DNA of 64,000 nt from Neptunomonas japonica JAMM 1380 (GTDB lineage: Bacteria > Pseudomonadota > Gammaproteobacteria > Pseudomonadales > Balneatricaceae): the NCBI RefSeq assembly GCF_016592555.1, contig NZ_AP014546.1, positions 2,614,501 to 2,678,500 on the forward strand. Direction: 5' to 3'. How positions within the stretch are numbered: the first letter of the stretch is position 1; each line of letters starts with the position of its first letter. Position numbers and translations under genes: made by a program. Below the pieces are notes generated by a model. It had not been told where the DNA came from. It did not search any database and worked only from the letters and a program-made list of their open reading frames with translations. Shown here piece after piece: positions 41,276 through 50,605 of this stretch.

Positions 41276-41303
41276 AAAGCAGGCATTAGCAATGCCTACT
41301 TTT
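41276..41303. terminator. Terminator after lrp
   Basis: AGGCATT at 41281-41287 and AATGCCT at 41291-41297 with a three-base loop, followed on the plus strand by ACTTTTT. It serves lrp and might also act on the converging chemoreceptor gene. Confidence 0.7.
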
Positions 41304-41322
41304 TATCTAACTCGCATAATGG

Positions 41323-43302
41323 TTATACTTTAAAGCCATGCACTAGCTCTTTTAACTCATGTGCCATTTTTGCAAGGCTTTGTGCAGAGTTGGATATCTG
41401 ACCCGCAGCCGTTGCTACCTCATCAGAATTACCATCAATCACTGCTAAGTTGTGGCTAACATCCTGAATAACAGCCGACTGCTCCTCAGAAGCAGTCGCT
41501 ATTTGTCCCGACATATCCATAATGCCAGCAACCGCACTCACAATGGTATCCAAAGAGCTTTCAACATTATGTGTGCTATCAACAGTTTCTAACATTTTGG
41601 CGTGATTTGCTTCAACCAAGGTAAATGCCTGCTCTACTTCACTTTGCAGTTCTTGAATAATGGCTGCAATTTCTGCTGTCGATTTTTGCGTTCTTTGAGC
41701 CAACGTCCTCACTTCATCGGCAACAACCGCAAAGCCTCGCCCTTGCTCTCCTGCACGTGCTGCTTCAATTGCCGCGTTTAGAGCAAGCAAACCTGTTTGA
41801 TCCGATACATGATGAATCACTTCAACTACATTAGAAATATTAGTACTACTGGCATGTAGCTTATTAACCAACTGACTTAATGAACTAACATCATCTGCCA
41901 ACTGATTAACCGAAGCAACAGACGTCTGAACCACGACATGCCCGTCATTAGCCATCTGGCTTGCAGTATTCGCTTGCTCTGCCGTATTAGCGGTATTACC
42001 AGCAACTTCTTGAACTGCTGCAGACATCTCTTCAACCGCCGCCGCCACTTGTGTGGTGCGCTCTCTCTGCTCCTGTAATTTCTGTACGCTATGCCCTACA
42101 ACATCAGATGTTTCGTCTGCAATAACCACTAATGTATCGCAACTACCCGATAGTTGATGTATTGCCTTTGAGAAGTTGGCAAGCGTATCATTTAAGCCTT
42201 CAGCAACATGGCCTAGTTCATCCTGACTGAACACTTCAACCCGTAAGCGTAAGTCGTGTTCATGGCGCACTTTACTCATCACAGAAGATAACGACGCCAC
42301 TTGACGGTTTAAACCGCGAATAATACTAAAGGCAATAAATGCAACGACTAAGAGAGATGCAAATAACAACACAATGTAAAAAACAAGCGCGGAATACGCC
42401 TGATCTTGCGCAGAATTAGCATCATAAATAACATCTTCAGCCAAGGTATCTTCTAATTTTTTGAGTAGGTTTATACGCTTTGTCGCTTCGCCAAACCAAT
42501 GCTTAGAATCAATATTAAACCCTCCTGCCATAGCCTTATCTGAAGCAATAGATCTTAATCTTTCTACTTCCTTTACAGCACCGGAGTTTGAAAGCTCACG
42601 AAATAAAGCGGTATGCTTCTCTGATGCCAAAGTATTAAAGATACGACTATAGGTATCTTGCTCCGTCACTAGCGTAATGTATTTTTCGTACATTCCTGCT
42701 GCAAAGGTATCGCCCGCAAATGAATTACTTAAAACAGCGCGCTCAATTCCTGCACGCTCTTTTGCCTGCAAAAAGTTGTAATAGGCTAGCGATGCGCGTG
42801 TAAGGTTTACATCTTGACTTAAGTTAGCGGTAATAGAGCCTGCCGATAGCAGTTTTGTATTTAACCCTGTGTAATACTTTAGCGCTTCAGAAAGTGGGAT
42901 ATCCAAAGCAGTCACTCGCGTTCTTACAGATTCAAGGTTATTGAGCTTTTGCTTAATATCCCTCATTAACGCTTGCAGTGATGCATTATTAATATCGTTG
43001 GTACCAACAAAGTCTTGCCAGTTCTTTAAAAGCTTCTGCGTTGTCGATCTTTGCTGCATCAACACATCTGAAAACTGCTCTCCCGATGAGCCAAGAAAAC
43101 CCGCGGTTGCTCCCCTTTCTTTTTGTATCTCATGCACCAGCGCACTATTAACTGTTGTCAGTTGCGTATAAAGCGCTAACTCACCGCTTTGCTGACTTAT
43201 AGAGTAACTATTAAATACCTGTTGCAGTAGCATCACTGTACTAATAAGTACCGGAAGAGCTATCAACAGCAACAACTTATATTTAAAACTCAAATTCTTC
43301 AT
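41323..43302 (-). CDS. Methyl-accepting chemotaxis protein with NIT sensor domain
   Basis: A 659-residue chemoreceptor. An N-terminal membrane segment ([18 protein letters not shown]) is followed by a periplasmic NIT-type helical domain (residues about 30-290) with [23 protein letters not shown] and [26 protein letters not shown] second membrane segment near 300-325, a HAMP domain and a coiled-coil signalling domain follow. The hairpin tip [33 protein letters not shown] is intact. NIT domains often sense nitrate or nitrite, but ligand identity is not shown. The protein has no che genes next to it. Confidence 0.93.
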   Translation of the reverse strand: MKNLSFKYKLLLLIALPVLISTVMLLQQVFNSYSISQQSGELALYTQLTTVNSALVHEIQKERGATAGFLGSSGEQFSDVLMQQRSTTQKLLKNWQDFVGTNDINNASLQALMRDIKQKLNNLESVRTRVTALDIPLSEALKYYTGLNTKLLSAGSITANLSQDVNLTRASLAYYNFLQAKERAGIERAVLSNSFAGDTFAAGMYEKYITLVTEQDTYSRIFNTLASEKHTALFRELSNSGAVKEVERLRSIASDKAMAGGFNIDSKHWFGEATKRINLLKKLEDTLAEDVIYDANSAQDQAYSALVFYIVLLFASLLVVAFIAFSIIRGLNRQVASLSSVMSKVRHEHDLRLRVEVFSQDELGHVAEGLNDTLANFSKAIHQLSGSCDTLVVIADETSDVVGHSVQKLQEQRERTTQVAAAVEEMSAAVQEVAGNTANTAEQANTASQMANDGHVVVQTSVASVNQLADDVSSLSQLVNKLHASSTNISNVVEVIHHVSDQTGLLALNAAIEAARAGEQGRGFAVVADEVRTLAQRTQKSTAEIAAIIQELQSEVEQAFTLVEANHAKMLETVDSTHNVESSLDTIVSAVAGIMDMSGQIATASEEQSAVIQDVSHNLAVIDGNSDEVATAAGQISNSAQSLAKMAHELKELVHGFKV

Positions 43303-43569
43303 GGAAAAACTTCCTGATCCTATATTTTGCGGCCACTTTCAGCGCTATGTGTAAATAAAAGCTATCTATAAACCTGAACGAAAAATGAATACAAAACCAA
43401 GTGTAGTTCATTTTAAAATAATCATGACGCTGAACTGAACAAAACAACCCGCCTACCTCTAAATTTCTAATAGGCAGTATAGGGAGTACGAGGGATAGCC
43501 TACTGCGCGGCATAACGCTCATGTATACTTAAAAATTCATATAGGAAGACATAACATACGGATAACGCA

Positions 43570-43935
43570 ATGAATATAAGTGATGCAATCATTCGAATTA
43601 CCAATTTAAGGCTACGCACTTATATAGGTTTCAACCAAGATGAAATGGAGAAGCAGCAGGACGTCATCATCAATATCAAGATTCATTATCCGGCAGAAAA
43701 AGCCTATCAAACTGACAATGTAGAAGAAGCGCTCAACTACAAAGTAATCACTAAGCAAGTGATTCACCACGTTGAAGAGGGGCGTTTCTTATTGTTAGAA
43801 AAATTGGTCGCTGATGTTCTCGATATCTGTACGCAACACGTCTGGGTTAAATACGCCTCTGTCACGGTGGATAAGCCCCACGCACTGCGCTTTGCCGATT
43901 CTGTTTCACTAACATTAGAAAAATACTGCGACTAA
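43570..43935 (+). CDS. folX: Dihydroneopterin triphosphate 2'-epimerase
   Basis: A 121-residue FolB/FolX-type tunnelling-fold protein. It has the family motifs IRITNLRLRTYIGFNQDEMEKQQD, the catalytic Lys region, and ALNYKVITKQVIHHVEEGRFLLLEKLV. Its pairing with a FolM-type reductase 10 bases downstream points to FolX, which makes dihydromonapterin triphosphate for tetrahydromonapterin. FolB (aldolase) would be the alternative on domain alone. Confidence 0.85.
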   Translation: MNISDAIIRITNLRLRTYIGFNQDEMEKQQDVIINIKIHYPAEKAYQTDNVEEALNYKVITKQVIHHVEEGRFLLLEKLVADVLDICTQHVWVKYASVTVDKPHALRFADSVSLTLEKYCD

Positions 43936-43945
43936 GGAAGCCTCT

Positions 43946-44671
43946 ATGAGCGCCCCCATTATCATTACAGGTATCGGTAAACGGATTGGTTATGCATTAG
44001 CAAAATACCTACTCAACTCAGGATACCTTGTAATAGGCACCTACCGAACAGAATACGAGTCCATCGAAGAGCTGCGTCAACTCGGTGCAGAGCTACATTG
44101 CTGTGACTTTTATGATAATGCGCAGGTCACAGCATTCATCCACTCCATAAAAACTAATCACCCACGATTACGTGCGGTTATTCATAACGCATCCGACTGG
44201 CTACCTGACAGCAATTCTTTATCGCCTGCAACAACACTCGAAAGAATGATGCAAATTCACGTCAATACGCCTTACCAAATCAACTTAGCATTGATGGATA
44301 AGTTACAAGCCTACGCTGAGGACTCTTCTCTTAAAGAGTCTAGCGACATTATTCATTTTACCGATTATGTCGTTGATAAAGGTAGTAAAAAGCACATCGC
44401 TTATGCCGCAAGTAAAGCGGCCTTAGCAAATATGACTTTATCCTTTTCAGCACTATTAGCGCCTAAAGTAAAAGTTAACGCCATTGCACCGGCTATGATT
44501 ATATTCAACACTGATGATAATGCCGAGTATCGAATAAAAACACTGAAAAAATCGCTAATGGAAATTGAACCCGGCGTACAAGAGATTATTGAAGCCGTTA
44601 ACTACCTGCTACATAGCCGCTACGTAACAGGCAGAACACTGCATGTTGATGGCGGGCGCCATCTTAAATAG
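43946..44671 (+). CDS. folM: Dihydromonapterin reductase
   Basis: A 241-residue short-chain dehydrogenase. The N-terminal nucleotide motif is TGIGKRIGYALAKYL, and the catalytic Tyr-x-x-x-Lys is in YAASKAALANMTLSF near residues 153-167. The VTGRTLHVDGGRHLK end is typical of FolM, which reduces dihydromonapterin to tetrahydromonapterin, the cofactor of phenylalanine hydroxylase. It is in an operon with folX. Confidence 0.9.
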   Translation: MSAPIIITGIGKRIGYALAKYLLNSGYLVIGTYRTEYESIEELRQLGAELHCCDFYDNAQVTAFIHSIKTNHPRLRAVIHNASDWLPDSNSLSPATTLERMMQIHVNTPYQINLALMDKLQAYAEDSSLKESSDIIHFTDYVVDKGSKKHIAYAASKAALANMTLSFSALLAPKVKVNAIAPAMIIFNTDDNAEYRIKTLKKSLMEIEPGVQEIIEAVNYLLHSRYVTGRTLHVDGGRHLK

Positions 44672-44688
44672 GAGCTGGGCCTGCTATC

Positions 44689-45291
44689 TTAAGATAAAGA
44701 AGCTACAAGCTCAGCCAAAGCCACATCACCGCCTCTGAAAATCGGCCAGCCATCTCCCGGTAACACCGCCGTTATCCCGCTGATAGTTGCCAACTGTTTT
44801 ACCGAAGAAACAGCTTGGCTCTTATCCTGTAATTTTCCGTCCGGAAGAATACACAACGCCCCCCCTGAATGAGCTCTCACCAAATCACCCGTAATCAAGG
44901 TATCGCCTTCAACGACAAACGCCAACTCACCCTCTGTTTTTGAGCCTGAAACACTATAAATATCCAAGCCATCCAACAGCGTGCTTCCGGCACTCATCCA
45001 TTGAGCACATTCAATAGGAAAGCTATCTTTCTCCGCTTCTGGTCCACATATCAGGGCTCCCGTTTTCGCAGCTAAAGCTTGCGCATCCCTAACATGGTCA
45101 GAGTTAGAGATGAGGATATGACTTATCTCACCCAACGACAGCAAATGCTGCTTATCATGTTCTGTTTGAGGTAGAGGATCAAAAACGATATTTCCCTGCG
45201 GCCGAACCCATAGATAACTGTGAAAATCGATATTTCGATCTTCATCAAAGACACTCCAGCAATAGAAGTTATTTTTATGAAGTGTTTTCAT
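44689..45291 (-). CDS. MBL-fold metallo-hydrolase-like protein with degenerate metal site
   Basis: A 200-residue metallo-beta-lactamase-fold protein. The opening YSFDEDRNIDFHSYLWVRPQG-like start, the LITGDLVRAHSGG segment and the final PGDGWPIFRGG region fit. In place of the THxHxDH motif there is LISNSDHVRDAQ, so most of the zinc ligands seem lost. Hydrolase activity is therefore uncertain; a binding role or altered metal use are options. The gene converges with folM. Confidence 0.7.
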   Translation of the reverse strand: MKTLHKNNFYCWSVFDEDRNIDFHSYLWVRPQGNIVFDPLPQTEHDKQHLLSLGEISHILISNSDHVRDAQALAAKTGALICGPEAEKDSFPIECAQWMSAGSTLLDGLDIYSVSGSKTEGELAFVVEGDTLITGDLVRAHSGGALCILPDGKLQDKSQAVSSVKQLATISGITAVLPGDGWPIFRGGDVALAELVASLS

Positions 45292-45521
45292 GATGTGTCT
45301 CCAAAAAGAGGGCTAATATCAATAATCCGAATAGTTCTACCATACTCTTATCTGTTATTTACTGACAATGAGCCATCAAAGATTAGCCTAATAGCGCTTT
45401 CCAGCCATGAATTAGCAGATAATGCTGACAACCTTATCTCATCTTTATCCTGATTCGCGGTTCCCTATATAATTACTTATCTGTAATATTTGTTTTTTAA
45501 TACTTTTAATGGAACAGCGTA

Positions 45522-46238
45522 ATGGGCAGAGCCTACCAAAACCGCAAAGAATCCATGGCTAAGACGTCAGATAATAAAGCCAAGATTTATAGTAAATATG
45601 GTCGTGAAATTTATGTATGTGCTAAAGCCGGTGGTACTGATCCGGACGGTAACCTAACACTACGTGGATTAATTGAACGCGCTAAAAAAGACCAAGTCCC
45701 AAGCCATGTAATTGACAAGGCTATCGACAAAGCAAAAGGCGGTGGTGGTGAAGACTTCTCCTCTGCTCGCTACGAAGGCTTTGGACCAGGTAACTGCATG
45801 GTTATTGTTGACTGCCTTACTGATAACCCAAACCGCACCTTTGGCGATGTGCGCAACTGCTTCACTAAAACCAAGAGCAAAATCGGCACATCGGGTAGTG
45901 TCAGCCACATGTTTGACCACAGTGCTATCTTGGTATTTAAAGGTGATGATGAAGAAGCAGCGCTAGAAGCACTCATGATGGCCGATGTTGATGTCTCTGA
46001 CATCGAGTGCGAAGACGGAATTATTTCTGTATTTGCACCCCATACGGACTACTTCAAAGCCAAAAACGCACTGGCTGATGCCTTTGGTGAAATTGACTTT
46101 GACGTTGCTGAGATTCAGTTTGTACCTCAAAATACAGCGCCTATCGCTGAAGATGATATCCCCATGTTTGAGAAGTTCTTAGAGATGTTGAATGACTTAG
46201 ACGATGTTCAGAATATTTTCCACAGCGCAGAACTGTAA
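45522..46238 (+). CDS. YebC/PmpR family transcriptional regulator
   Basis: A 238-residue protein of the YebC/TACO1 family, starting [30 protein letters not shown] as in YeeN-type members. Internal motifs include [31 protein letters not shown] near residues 60-90 and a central [13 protein letters not shown] region. Such proteins act as DNA- or ribosome-associated regulators. It is followed by a long hairpin without a T-run (46249-46275). Confidence 0.93.
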   Translation: MGRAYQNRKESMAKTSDNKAKIYSKYGREIYVCAKAGGTDPDGNLTLRGLIERAKKDQVPSHVIDKAIDKAKGGGGEDFSSARYEGFGPGNCMVIVDCLTDNPNRTFGDVRNCFTKTKSKIGTSGSVSHMFDHSAILVFKGDDEEAALEALMMADVDVSDIECEDGIISVFAPHTDYFKAKNALADAFGEIDFDVAEIQFVPQNTAPIAEDDIPMFEKFLEMLNDLDDVQNIFHSAEL

Positions 46239-46550
46239 ACGCACTATCAACCCATGCTCTAACAGAGTATGGGTTACTCTCCCCCTTCTTCAGTCACGCT
46301 AGTTAAGCCCTGCCGTAAAACCATCTATCGACAAATGGAACGTATCAACACCTCCAGCACTCAAAGTTATTAAACCTTTAAAAATAAAAGCGATTAGTAA
46401 AAGAGCACAGAGGCAATTTTAGAGGGAAGTTAAAAATATTTAAGTAGGCTGTCGGTCTGGCAAAGTGTGCATCTCATCTAATCGGGTCTATCCTGAGTAC
46501 TGTGTACAACGGGTATAGGGTCAAAACCCCTAAAGCAGATGGAAACAGCT
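46239..46550 (+). other. Intergenic region after YebC-family gene
   Basis: About 310 bases without a gene. The first part holds a strong hairpin: AACCCATGCTCT at 46249-46260 pairs with AGAGTATGGGTT at 46264-46275, with one G-T pair. It lies just after the stop and may act as a weak terminator or RNA stabiliser. I recognise nothing in the remaining sequence apart from general AT-rich promoter-like DNA. Confidence 0.5.
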
Positions 46551-47747
46551 ATGTCGCAACACAAGCTTGTCGTAATTATATTATCGTTATCACTTATGAG
46601 CTGGCCCTTCATGGCCACAGCTAAGTCTTTTACTCACTTATCTGATGCATTGAGCTTTTATACAGACTTAGAAAACTCAGACCAGTGGAAGAAAATACCC
46701 AAAGGGCCTTCTATACGTGTGAATGACACCCATCCAAGTATCCCTTTACTACGCCAAAAACTGCAATTACTCGGCGATTTAGAGCCCGCTCTCGATACAC
46801 CAGAGCACCCGGAACTATTTGACCAAGTGCTTGCTCAAGCTCTAACTAACTTCCAATCTCGACACGGCGCCGAAGCTGATGGCATTTTAGGCCCCCATAC
46901 TCGGCGCTTGCTGAACACCTCGCCCGCTTTTCGCATCAAGCAACTGCAAATCAATGCCTCTCGCCAACAAAGCTTTGGTACGCCCGCGGCGCAACATTAT
47001 ATTCGGGTGAATATTCCAGAATTCAAACTGAGACTATATGACCAAGAACAAGTAACCCTAGAAATGAAAACGGTTGTGGGCCGCAAAAAAAGACAAACAC
47101 CCGTATTTGATACCACCATAAGAACATTAGTCATCAACCCCTCTTGGAATGTCCCTAAAAGTATCGCCTTTAAAGATATATTGCCAAAATGGGAGCAAGA
47201 CGATAATTTTTTGGACAGCCACAATCTACAAATTCGCTCCGGCTGGGGGCCTAATAGCAACGTTATTCCAGCAGAAAATGTTGTACCGTCGAGCATGTAC
47301 CAAGGTGCTAATTATCTACGTTTTTTTGAACCACCCAGTAAACAAAACACACTAGGGCAGTTCAAGTTTCTATCACAAAGCCGCTATGCAATTTACCTTC
47401 ATGACACCCCTGCCAAACACTTATTTAATCGAACACGACGCGATTACAGTTCTGGCTGCGTGCGCTTGGAGAGAGCACAGGATCTTGCTAGTGCACTTTT
47501 GTCACTTGCAAACCGTCCTGAAAAAACACGATTAAAGCAACTCGCTAAAACAGATAAGACACGTAATATAAACTTCGCTGAGCCTGTTCCTCTTTATGTT
47601 GTTTATTGGACAGCATGGTTGGATAAAGAAGGAACTCTGCACTTTAGAGATGACATCTATAAGCGTGATTTAAATGATCTTGCCAAGTTAAAAAGTGAAG
47701 AAAATCAATTAAGTGCCATCGACCAGCACATCGAACAACAAAACTAA
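46551..47747 (+). CDS. L,D-transpeptidase, YcbB-like
   Basis: About 398 residues. An N-terminal signal peptide (VVIILSLSLMSWPFMATAKS) places it in the periplasm. A peptidoglycan-binding domain 1 lies around residues 60-125 (LLRQKLQLLGDLEPA, then FQSRHGAEADGILGPHTRRLLN). The YkuD catalytic domain ends with HDTPAKHLFNRTRRDYSSGCVRLE near residues 285-315, with His and nucleophile Cys. It makes 3-3 peptidoglycan cross-links. It is shorter than E. coli LdtD (YcbB). The ATG at 46551 has a closer ribosome-binding site than the ATG four codons before. Confidence 0.92.
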   Translation: MSQHKLVVIILSLSLMSWPFMATAKSFTHLSDALSFYTDLENSDQWKKIPKGPSIRVNDTHPSIPLLRQKLQLLGDLEPALDTPEHPELFDQVLAQALTNFQSRHGAEADGILGPHTRRLLNTSPAFRIKQLQINASRQQSFGTPAAQHYIRVNIPEFKLRLYDQEQVTLEMKTVVGRKKRQTPVFDTTIRTLVINPSWNVPKSIAFKDILPKWEQDDNFLDSHNLQIRSGWGPNSNVIPAENVVPSSMYQGANYLRFFEPPSKQNTLGQFKFLSQSRYAIYLHDTPAKHLFNRTRRDYSSGCVRLERAQDLASALLSLANRPEKTRLKQLAKTDKTRNINFAEPVPLYVVYWTAWLDKEGTLHFRDDIYKRDLNDLAKLKSEENQLSAIDQHIEQQN

Positions 47748-47838
47748 AACAAAACAAATGGTCAATTAATATACAGATCGGCCGATATTAGGCATAATTG
47801 CGGCTTTTAAATTCAATAATGACCAGTTGAAGCGAAAT

Positions 47839-48411
47839 ATGCCAAATAAACACCAGCGCTCACATCATCAGTCTCGCCGATCCTTTTTACGCCAAATGGG
47901 CGGTCTTGGTGCCGGCCTAGCCATTTCTTCAACGGCACTGGGAAACATCCAAACACCACTATTTGATAAAACATTGAGGTTCCAGAACCTCCATACTGGT
48001 GAAGCACTCAAAACCACCTTCTACACAGGTGGTGACTATGTAACCGAGAGCCTAGACAATATTAATTACCTATTACGCGACCATCGTAATAACCAAATAG
48101 GCAACATGGATCCACAGCTGTTAACCCTATTACATGACTTAAAAAATATGCTGGGTACAGCAGATCCTTTTCACGTTATTTCTGGTTATCGCTCGGCCGA
48201 AACTAACGCGATGCTCAGCCAGCGCAGCAATAAAGTAGCCAAAAAGAGCTTACATATGCAGGGCAAAGCAATTGATATTCGCCTACCAGGCGTTGACACA
48301 AAACACCTACACCAAGCAGCTTTAGCACTACAAGGAGGCGGAGTTGGCCTTTATACTCGTAGCGATTTTGTCCACCTTGATGTAGGCCGCGTACGACAGT
48401 GGGGAAAATAA
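47839..48411 (+). CDS. YcbK/DUF882 peptidase M15-type protein with Tat-like signal
   Basis: About 190 residues. The N-terminus has a twin-arginine motif (SRRSFLRQMGG) and a hydrophobic segment, pointing to Tat export. The catalytic domain of the DUF882/M15A type holds SGYRSAETNAMLSQRSNKVAKKSLHMQGKAIDIRLPG and DFVHLDVGRV, with the zinc ligands His-x6-Asp and His. It likely trims peptidoglycan peptides. As in many gammaproteobacteria it follows an L,D-transpeptidase gene (ycbB-ycbK order). A decayed copy of its last ~100 bases follows. Confidence 0.88.
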   Translation: MPNKHQRSHHQSRRSFLRQMGGLGAGLAISSTALGNIQTPLFDKTLRFQNLHTGEALKTTFYTGGDYVTESLDNINYLLRDHRNNQIGNMDPQLLTLLHDLKNMLGTADPFHVISGYRSAETNAMLSQRSNKVAKKSLHMQGKAIDIRLPGVDTKHLHQAALALQGGGVGLYTRSDFVHLDVGRVRQWGK

Positions 48412-48620
48412 GCAGCAGGCGTTCGAGTTTACTCCATTAATTCCAACGCTGCTGTATGGCTTAATATTTATGACAACACCTTATTTGAAGAAACCAACTC
48501 AGCGTTAATTAAACACACCTACACCAAGTTGCTTTAACGCCAAAAGAGGCTGCGCAGGCCATTGGGCCCGCAGCAACTTTGCACACCTTGATATAGGCAA
48601 AGTAGTAACAACGTAAATGA
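48412..48620 (+). pseudogene. Decayed duplicate of the ycbK-like gene 3' end
   Basis: A noncoding stretch that echoes the end of the preceding gene. ACACCTACACCAAG and CTTTA at about 48512-48536 match the gene near 48303-48323, and GCACACCTTGATATAGGC at about 48581-48598 matches CCACCTTGATGTAGGC near 48372-48387. The order and spacing are kept, but many substitutions and a premature stop are present. It looks like a partial tandem duplication in decay. Confidence 0.65.
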
Positions 48621-49091
48621 TTAACACTTGTCACTTGCCAACGTGCACATGTATTTAGTGGTCTTTTTCACTAGGCTGCACCACTTACCCGTTTTTTTCT
48701 TGCAGTAATCATCCTTAAAAGGGTCATCAACTTGGTGGCAACACTTGTTATTACTCAACGTCAAAAAACCAATCATTTTAGCCTGAGTAATCGCATTAGA
48801 TGCAGCTAAGCCCACATCCTCACTAGTACGTGTGAATAGATCCCTGATAGTTATATCACCGGCATCGGTCACTAAGCATTTAAGAATTTCAAAGGTTTTT
48901 TCATCTGGCGATGCATTGCTAAGGCTTTCAAACAGTTCTTCATCTGAAACAATAGGCTTATTACACAAAGAACTACAACAGCCATCTTTTGTAAAAGCGT
49001 TTTTGACGTGATTACTCGCGGACTTTTCTTCGAGAATATTAACCCGAGCAAACAAGTTACCAATATCTCTGCCTATCTTATAGTTACTCAT
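48621..49091 (-). CDS. Cysteine-rich hypothetical protein
   Basis: About 156 residues with a Cys-rich pattern: CCSSLC near residue 38, single Cys in the middle, NKCCHQ near 118 and three more Cys toward the tail ending in DKC. The Cys content and even distribution hint at a metal- or Fe-S-binding protein, but no known motif matches. The N-terminus MSNYKIGRDIGNLFARVNILEE is amphipathic without a signal peptide. I start at the ATG at 49091, preceded by GGGAGAG. No operon partner is visible. Confidence 0.6.
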   Translation of the reverse strand: MSNYKIGRDIGNLFARVNILEEKSASNHVKNAFTKDGCCSSLCNKPIVSDEELFESLSNASPDEKTFEILKCLVTDAGDITIRDLFTRTSEDVGLAASNAITQAKMIGFLTLSNNKCCHQVDDPFKDDYCKKKTGKWCSLVKKTTKYMCTLASDKC

Positions 49092-49353
49092 AATAACTCT
49101 CCCTTTTCTTACCCTTATGCATCGTAAGATAAGCAAAGGGTATAGATGCTGATTGAGCCTTTATCATCACTAGCATCGCCAGTTGAAAGGTACTCAAACC
49201 CATAAAGAGAAAGGCCCGATAACCTCTAGAGTACTCCCATCATTTCGTTTGTAAAATCACACCTCCCCCCCTGCGCAAGCTACAAGAGAGAGACTATCGT
49301 GTTATAACGGGGCGCTAACAAGGGAAGATGGCGTATAAAGCTAGGTTTGCCGT

Positions 49354-50028
49354 TCAGGATTGATTTGATTTTTTCTCCCAAAAAGGGATTTCTTGCTCCC
49401 CACGAGGAGAGAGTGCGTAAATACCTTGCGACTCCCTATCAAACCAACCATAAACATTTTTGTATAAAATATCTCGCGCTTTAGGTTCCTGAATACGCTG
49501 GGAAATTAGCGCAGCTTTTGTTGACCCGTGCTCCCTTAAAAATTGAGCAATGAGTAAAGCCTTTTGCCGATAAGCCGTTACGAGGCCTTTTCTTCTGTCT
49601 ACGCCACCGAGGTTAGGATCACCTACTCGTCTTGAGAACTCACCTAACAAGCAGACTTTTCGCCGCTCTGACTTACGGGGCTTGTACTCACCTGGGTCAA
49701 GGAGCACCTTCACATAGCCCTCCTTTACTGGCTCTATCACCATAAGCCCTAAACCAAGCATACGCAGTAACTTAATAATTTTCTTACGTTTACGCTCTAG
49801 GCTACTACAACGATTAGGCACACCGATATAAACACTAGATGTTAACGAAAGCCGCTCAACGGCTTGGAGAATTACGCTAAGATTAAGCGATAACTTAAGC
49901 TCAACAATAACCGGAGGCTCTTCAGCACGTACGGCTAAGACATCGCAGTCGTGAACTTCCCCCTTCACTTCATAATTCTGAGAGGTTAAAAAGTGTTTTA
50001 ATGGAAGGTAAAGATCCGACTCTTTCAT
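49354..50028 (-). CDS. DUF2161 family PD-(D/E)XK-like protein
   Basis: A 224-residue protein with the DUF2161 layout. The N-terminal part is PD-(D/E)XK nuclease-like, with GEVHDCDVLAVRAEEPPVIVELKLS near residues 24-48: the Asp and the E-L-K form the putative active site. The C-terminal part, with GLVTAYRQKALLIAQFLREHGSTKAALIS, resembles a winged helix. Function is unknown; a DNA-repair or processing nuclease is plausible by fold. Solitary gene. Confidence 0.85.
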   Translation of the reverse strand: MKESDLYLPLKHFLTSQNYEVKGEVHDCDVLAVRAEEPPVIVELKLSLNLSVILQAVERLSLTSSVYIGVPNRCSSLERKRKKIIKLLRMLGLGLMVIEPVKEGYVKVLLDPGEYKPRKSERRKVCLLGEFSRRVGDPNLGGVDRRKGLVTAYRQKALLIAQFLREHGSTKAALISQRIQEPKARDILYKNVYGWFDRESQGIYALSPRGEQEIPFWEKKSNQS

Positions 50029-50116
50029 ACAATTCCTTATAAATTAACAGCACTATATTCAAGCCACTTCTTTAAGCTAATTACTAGCCTAAATTAACGA
50101 ATCAAATAATCCTTTG

Positions 50117-50515
50117 CTATGATGCGGGCTGGTGAAACTCAATCACATTGTCATCTGGGTCACGTATAAAAATGAACGAGGCTCCCTCTGGGGTGACAAT
50201 AGGCCCCTCTGTAATCGTGTAACTTATTGATTCCAAGTACGCCTGCGCTGTCGCAAGGTCTGTAACCTCCAACGCTATATGCGTAAAACCCGTATGTTTA
50301 TCGGGCACATCCATCAGTACATTTTGTTTTTTTCCAGCAGAGGCATTTAAAATAAAGTTAATATTAACCCCCGAAGGATGCTCCATCACTGCAACAGGCT
50401 CAGGCCCTATTGGGCCAACGATAAACTCAAACCCAAGCTTTTCATAAAACCCACGAGCCACCTCTAAACTTGTTACCCTGAGCCCAACATGATTGATTCT
50501 TGTGATCTCTTTCAT
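50117..50515 (-). CDS. VOC family (glyoxalase/dioxygenase) protein
   Basis: A 132-residue VOC protein with two beta-alpha-beta-beta-beta modules. The start KEITRINHVGLRVTSLEVARGFYEKLGF and the second-module TGFTHIALEVTDLATAQAYL have the metal-ligand His positions, and FIFIRDPDDNVIEFHQP supplies the final Glu. Such proteins bind divalent metal; whether this one is a glyoxalase, a dioxygenase or a fosfomycin-type protein cannot be said. Confidence 0.9.
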   Translation of the reverse strand: MKEITRINHVGLRVTSLEVARGFYEKLGFEFIVGPIGPEPVAVMEHPSGVNINFILNASAGKKQNVLMDVPDKHTGFTHIALEVTDLATAQAYLESISYTITEGPIVTPEGASFIFIRDPDDNVIEFHQPAS

Positions 50516-50605
50516 CGTAAAAACCTCTACGTTAATGAAGCGTAACAGCGAATTAAACTACTTTTAGTACTTAATAGATCAGTTGTTCAAAAAAAATTAA
50601 CTCTA

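Noticed and set aside
43283..43522. 79-residue minus-strand frame upstream of the chemoreceptor
   Set aside because: It overlaps the chemoreceptor start in another frame and has no domain features.
49290..49325. GTTATAAC and GCTAACAAGG motifs resembling integron core sequence
   Set aside because: No stem arms or partner core site at attC-like distance; probably chance.
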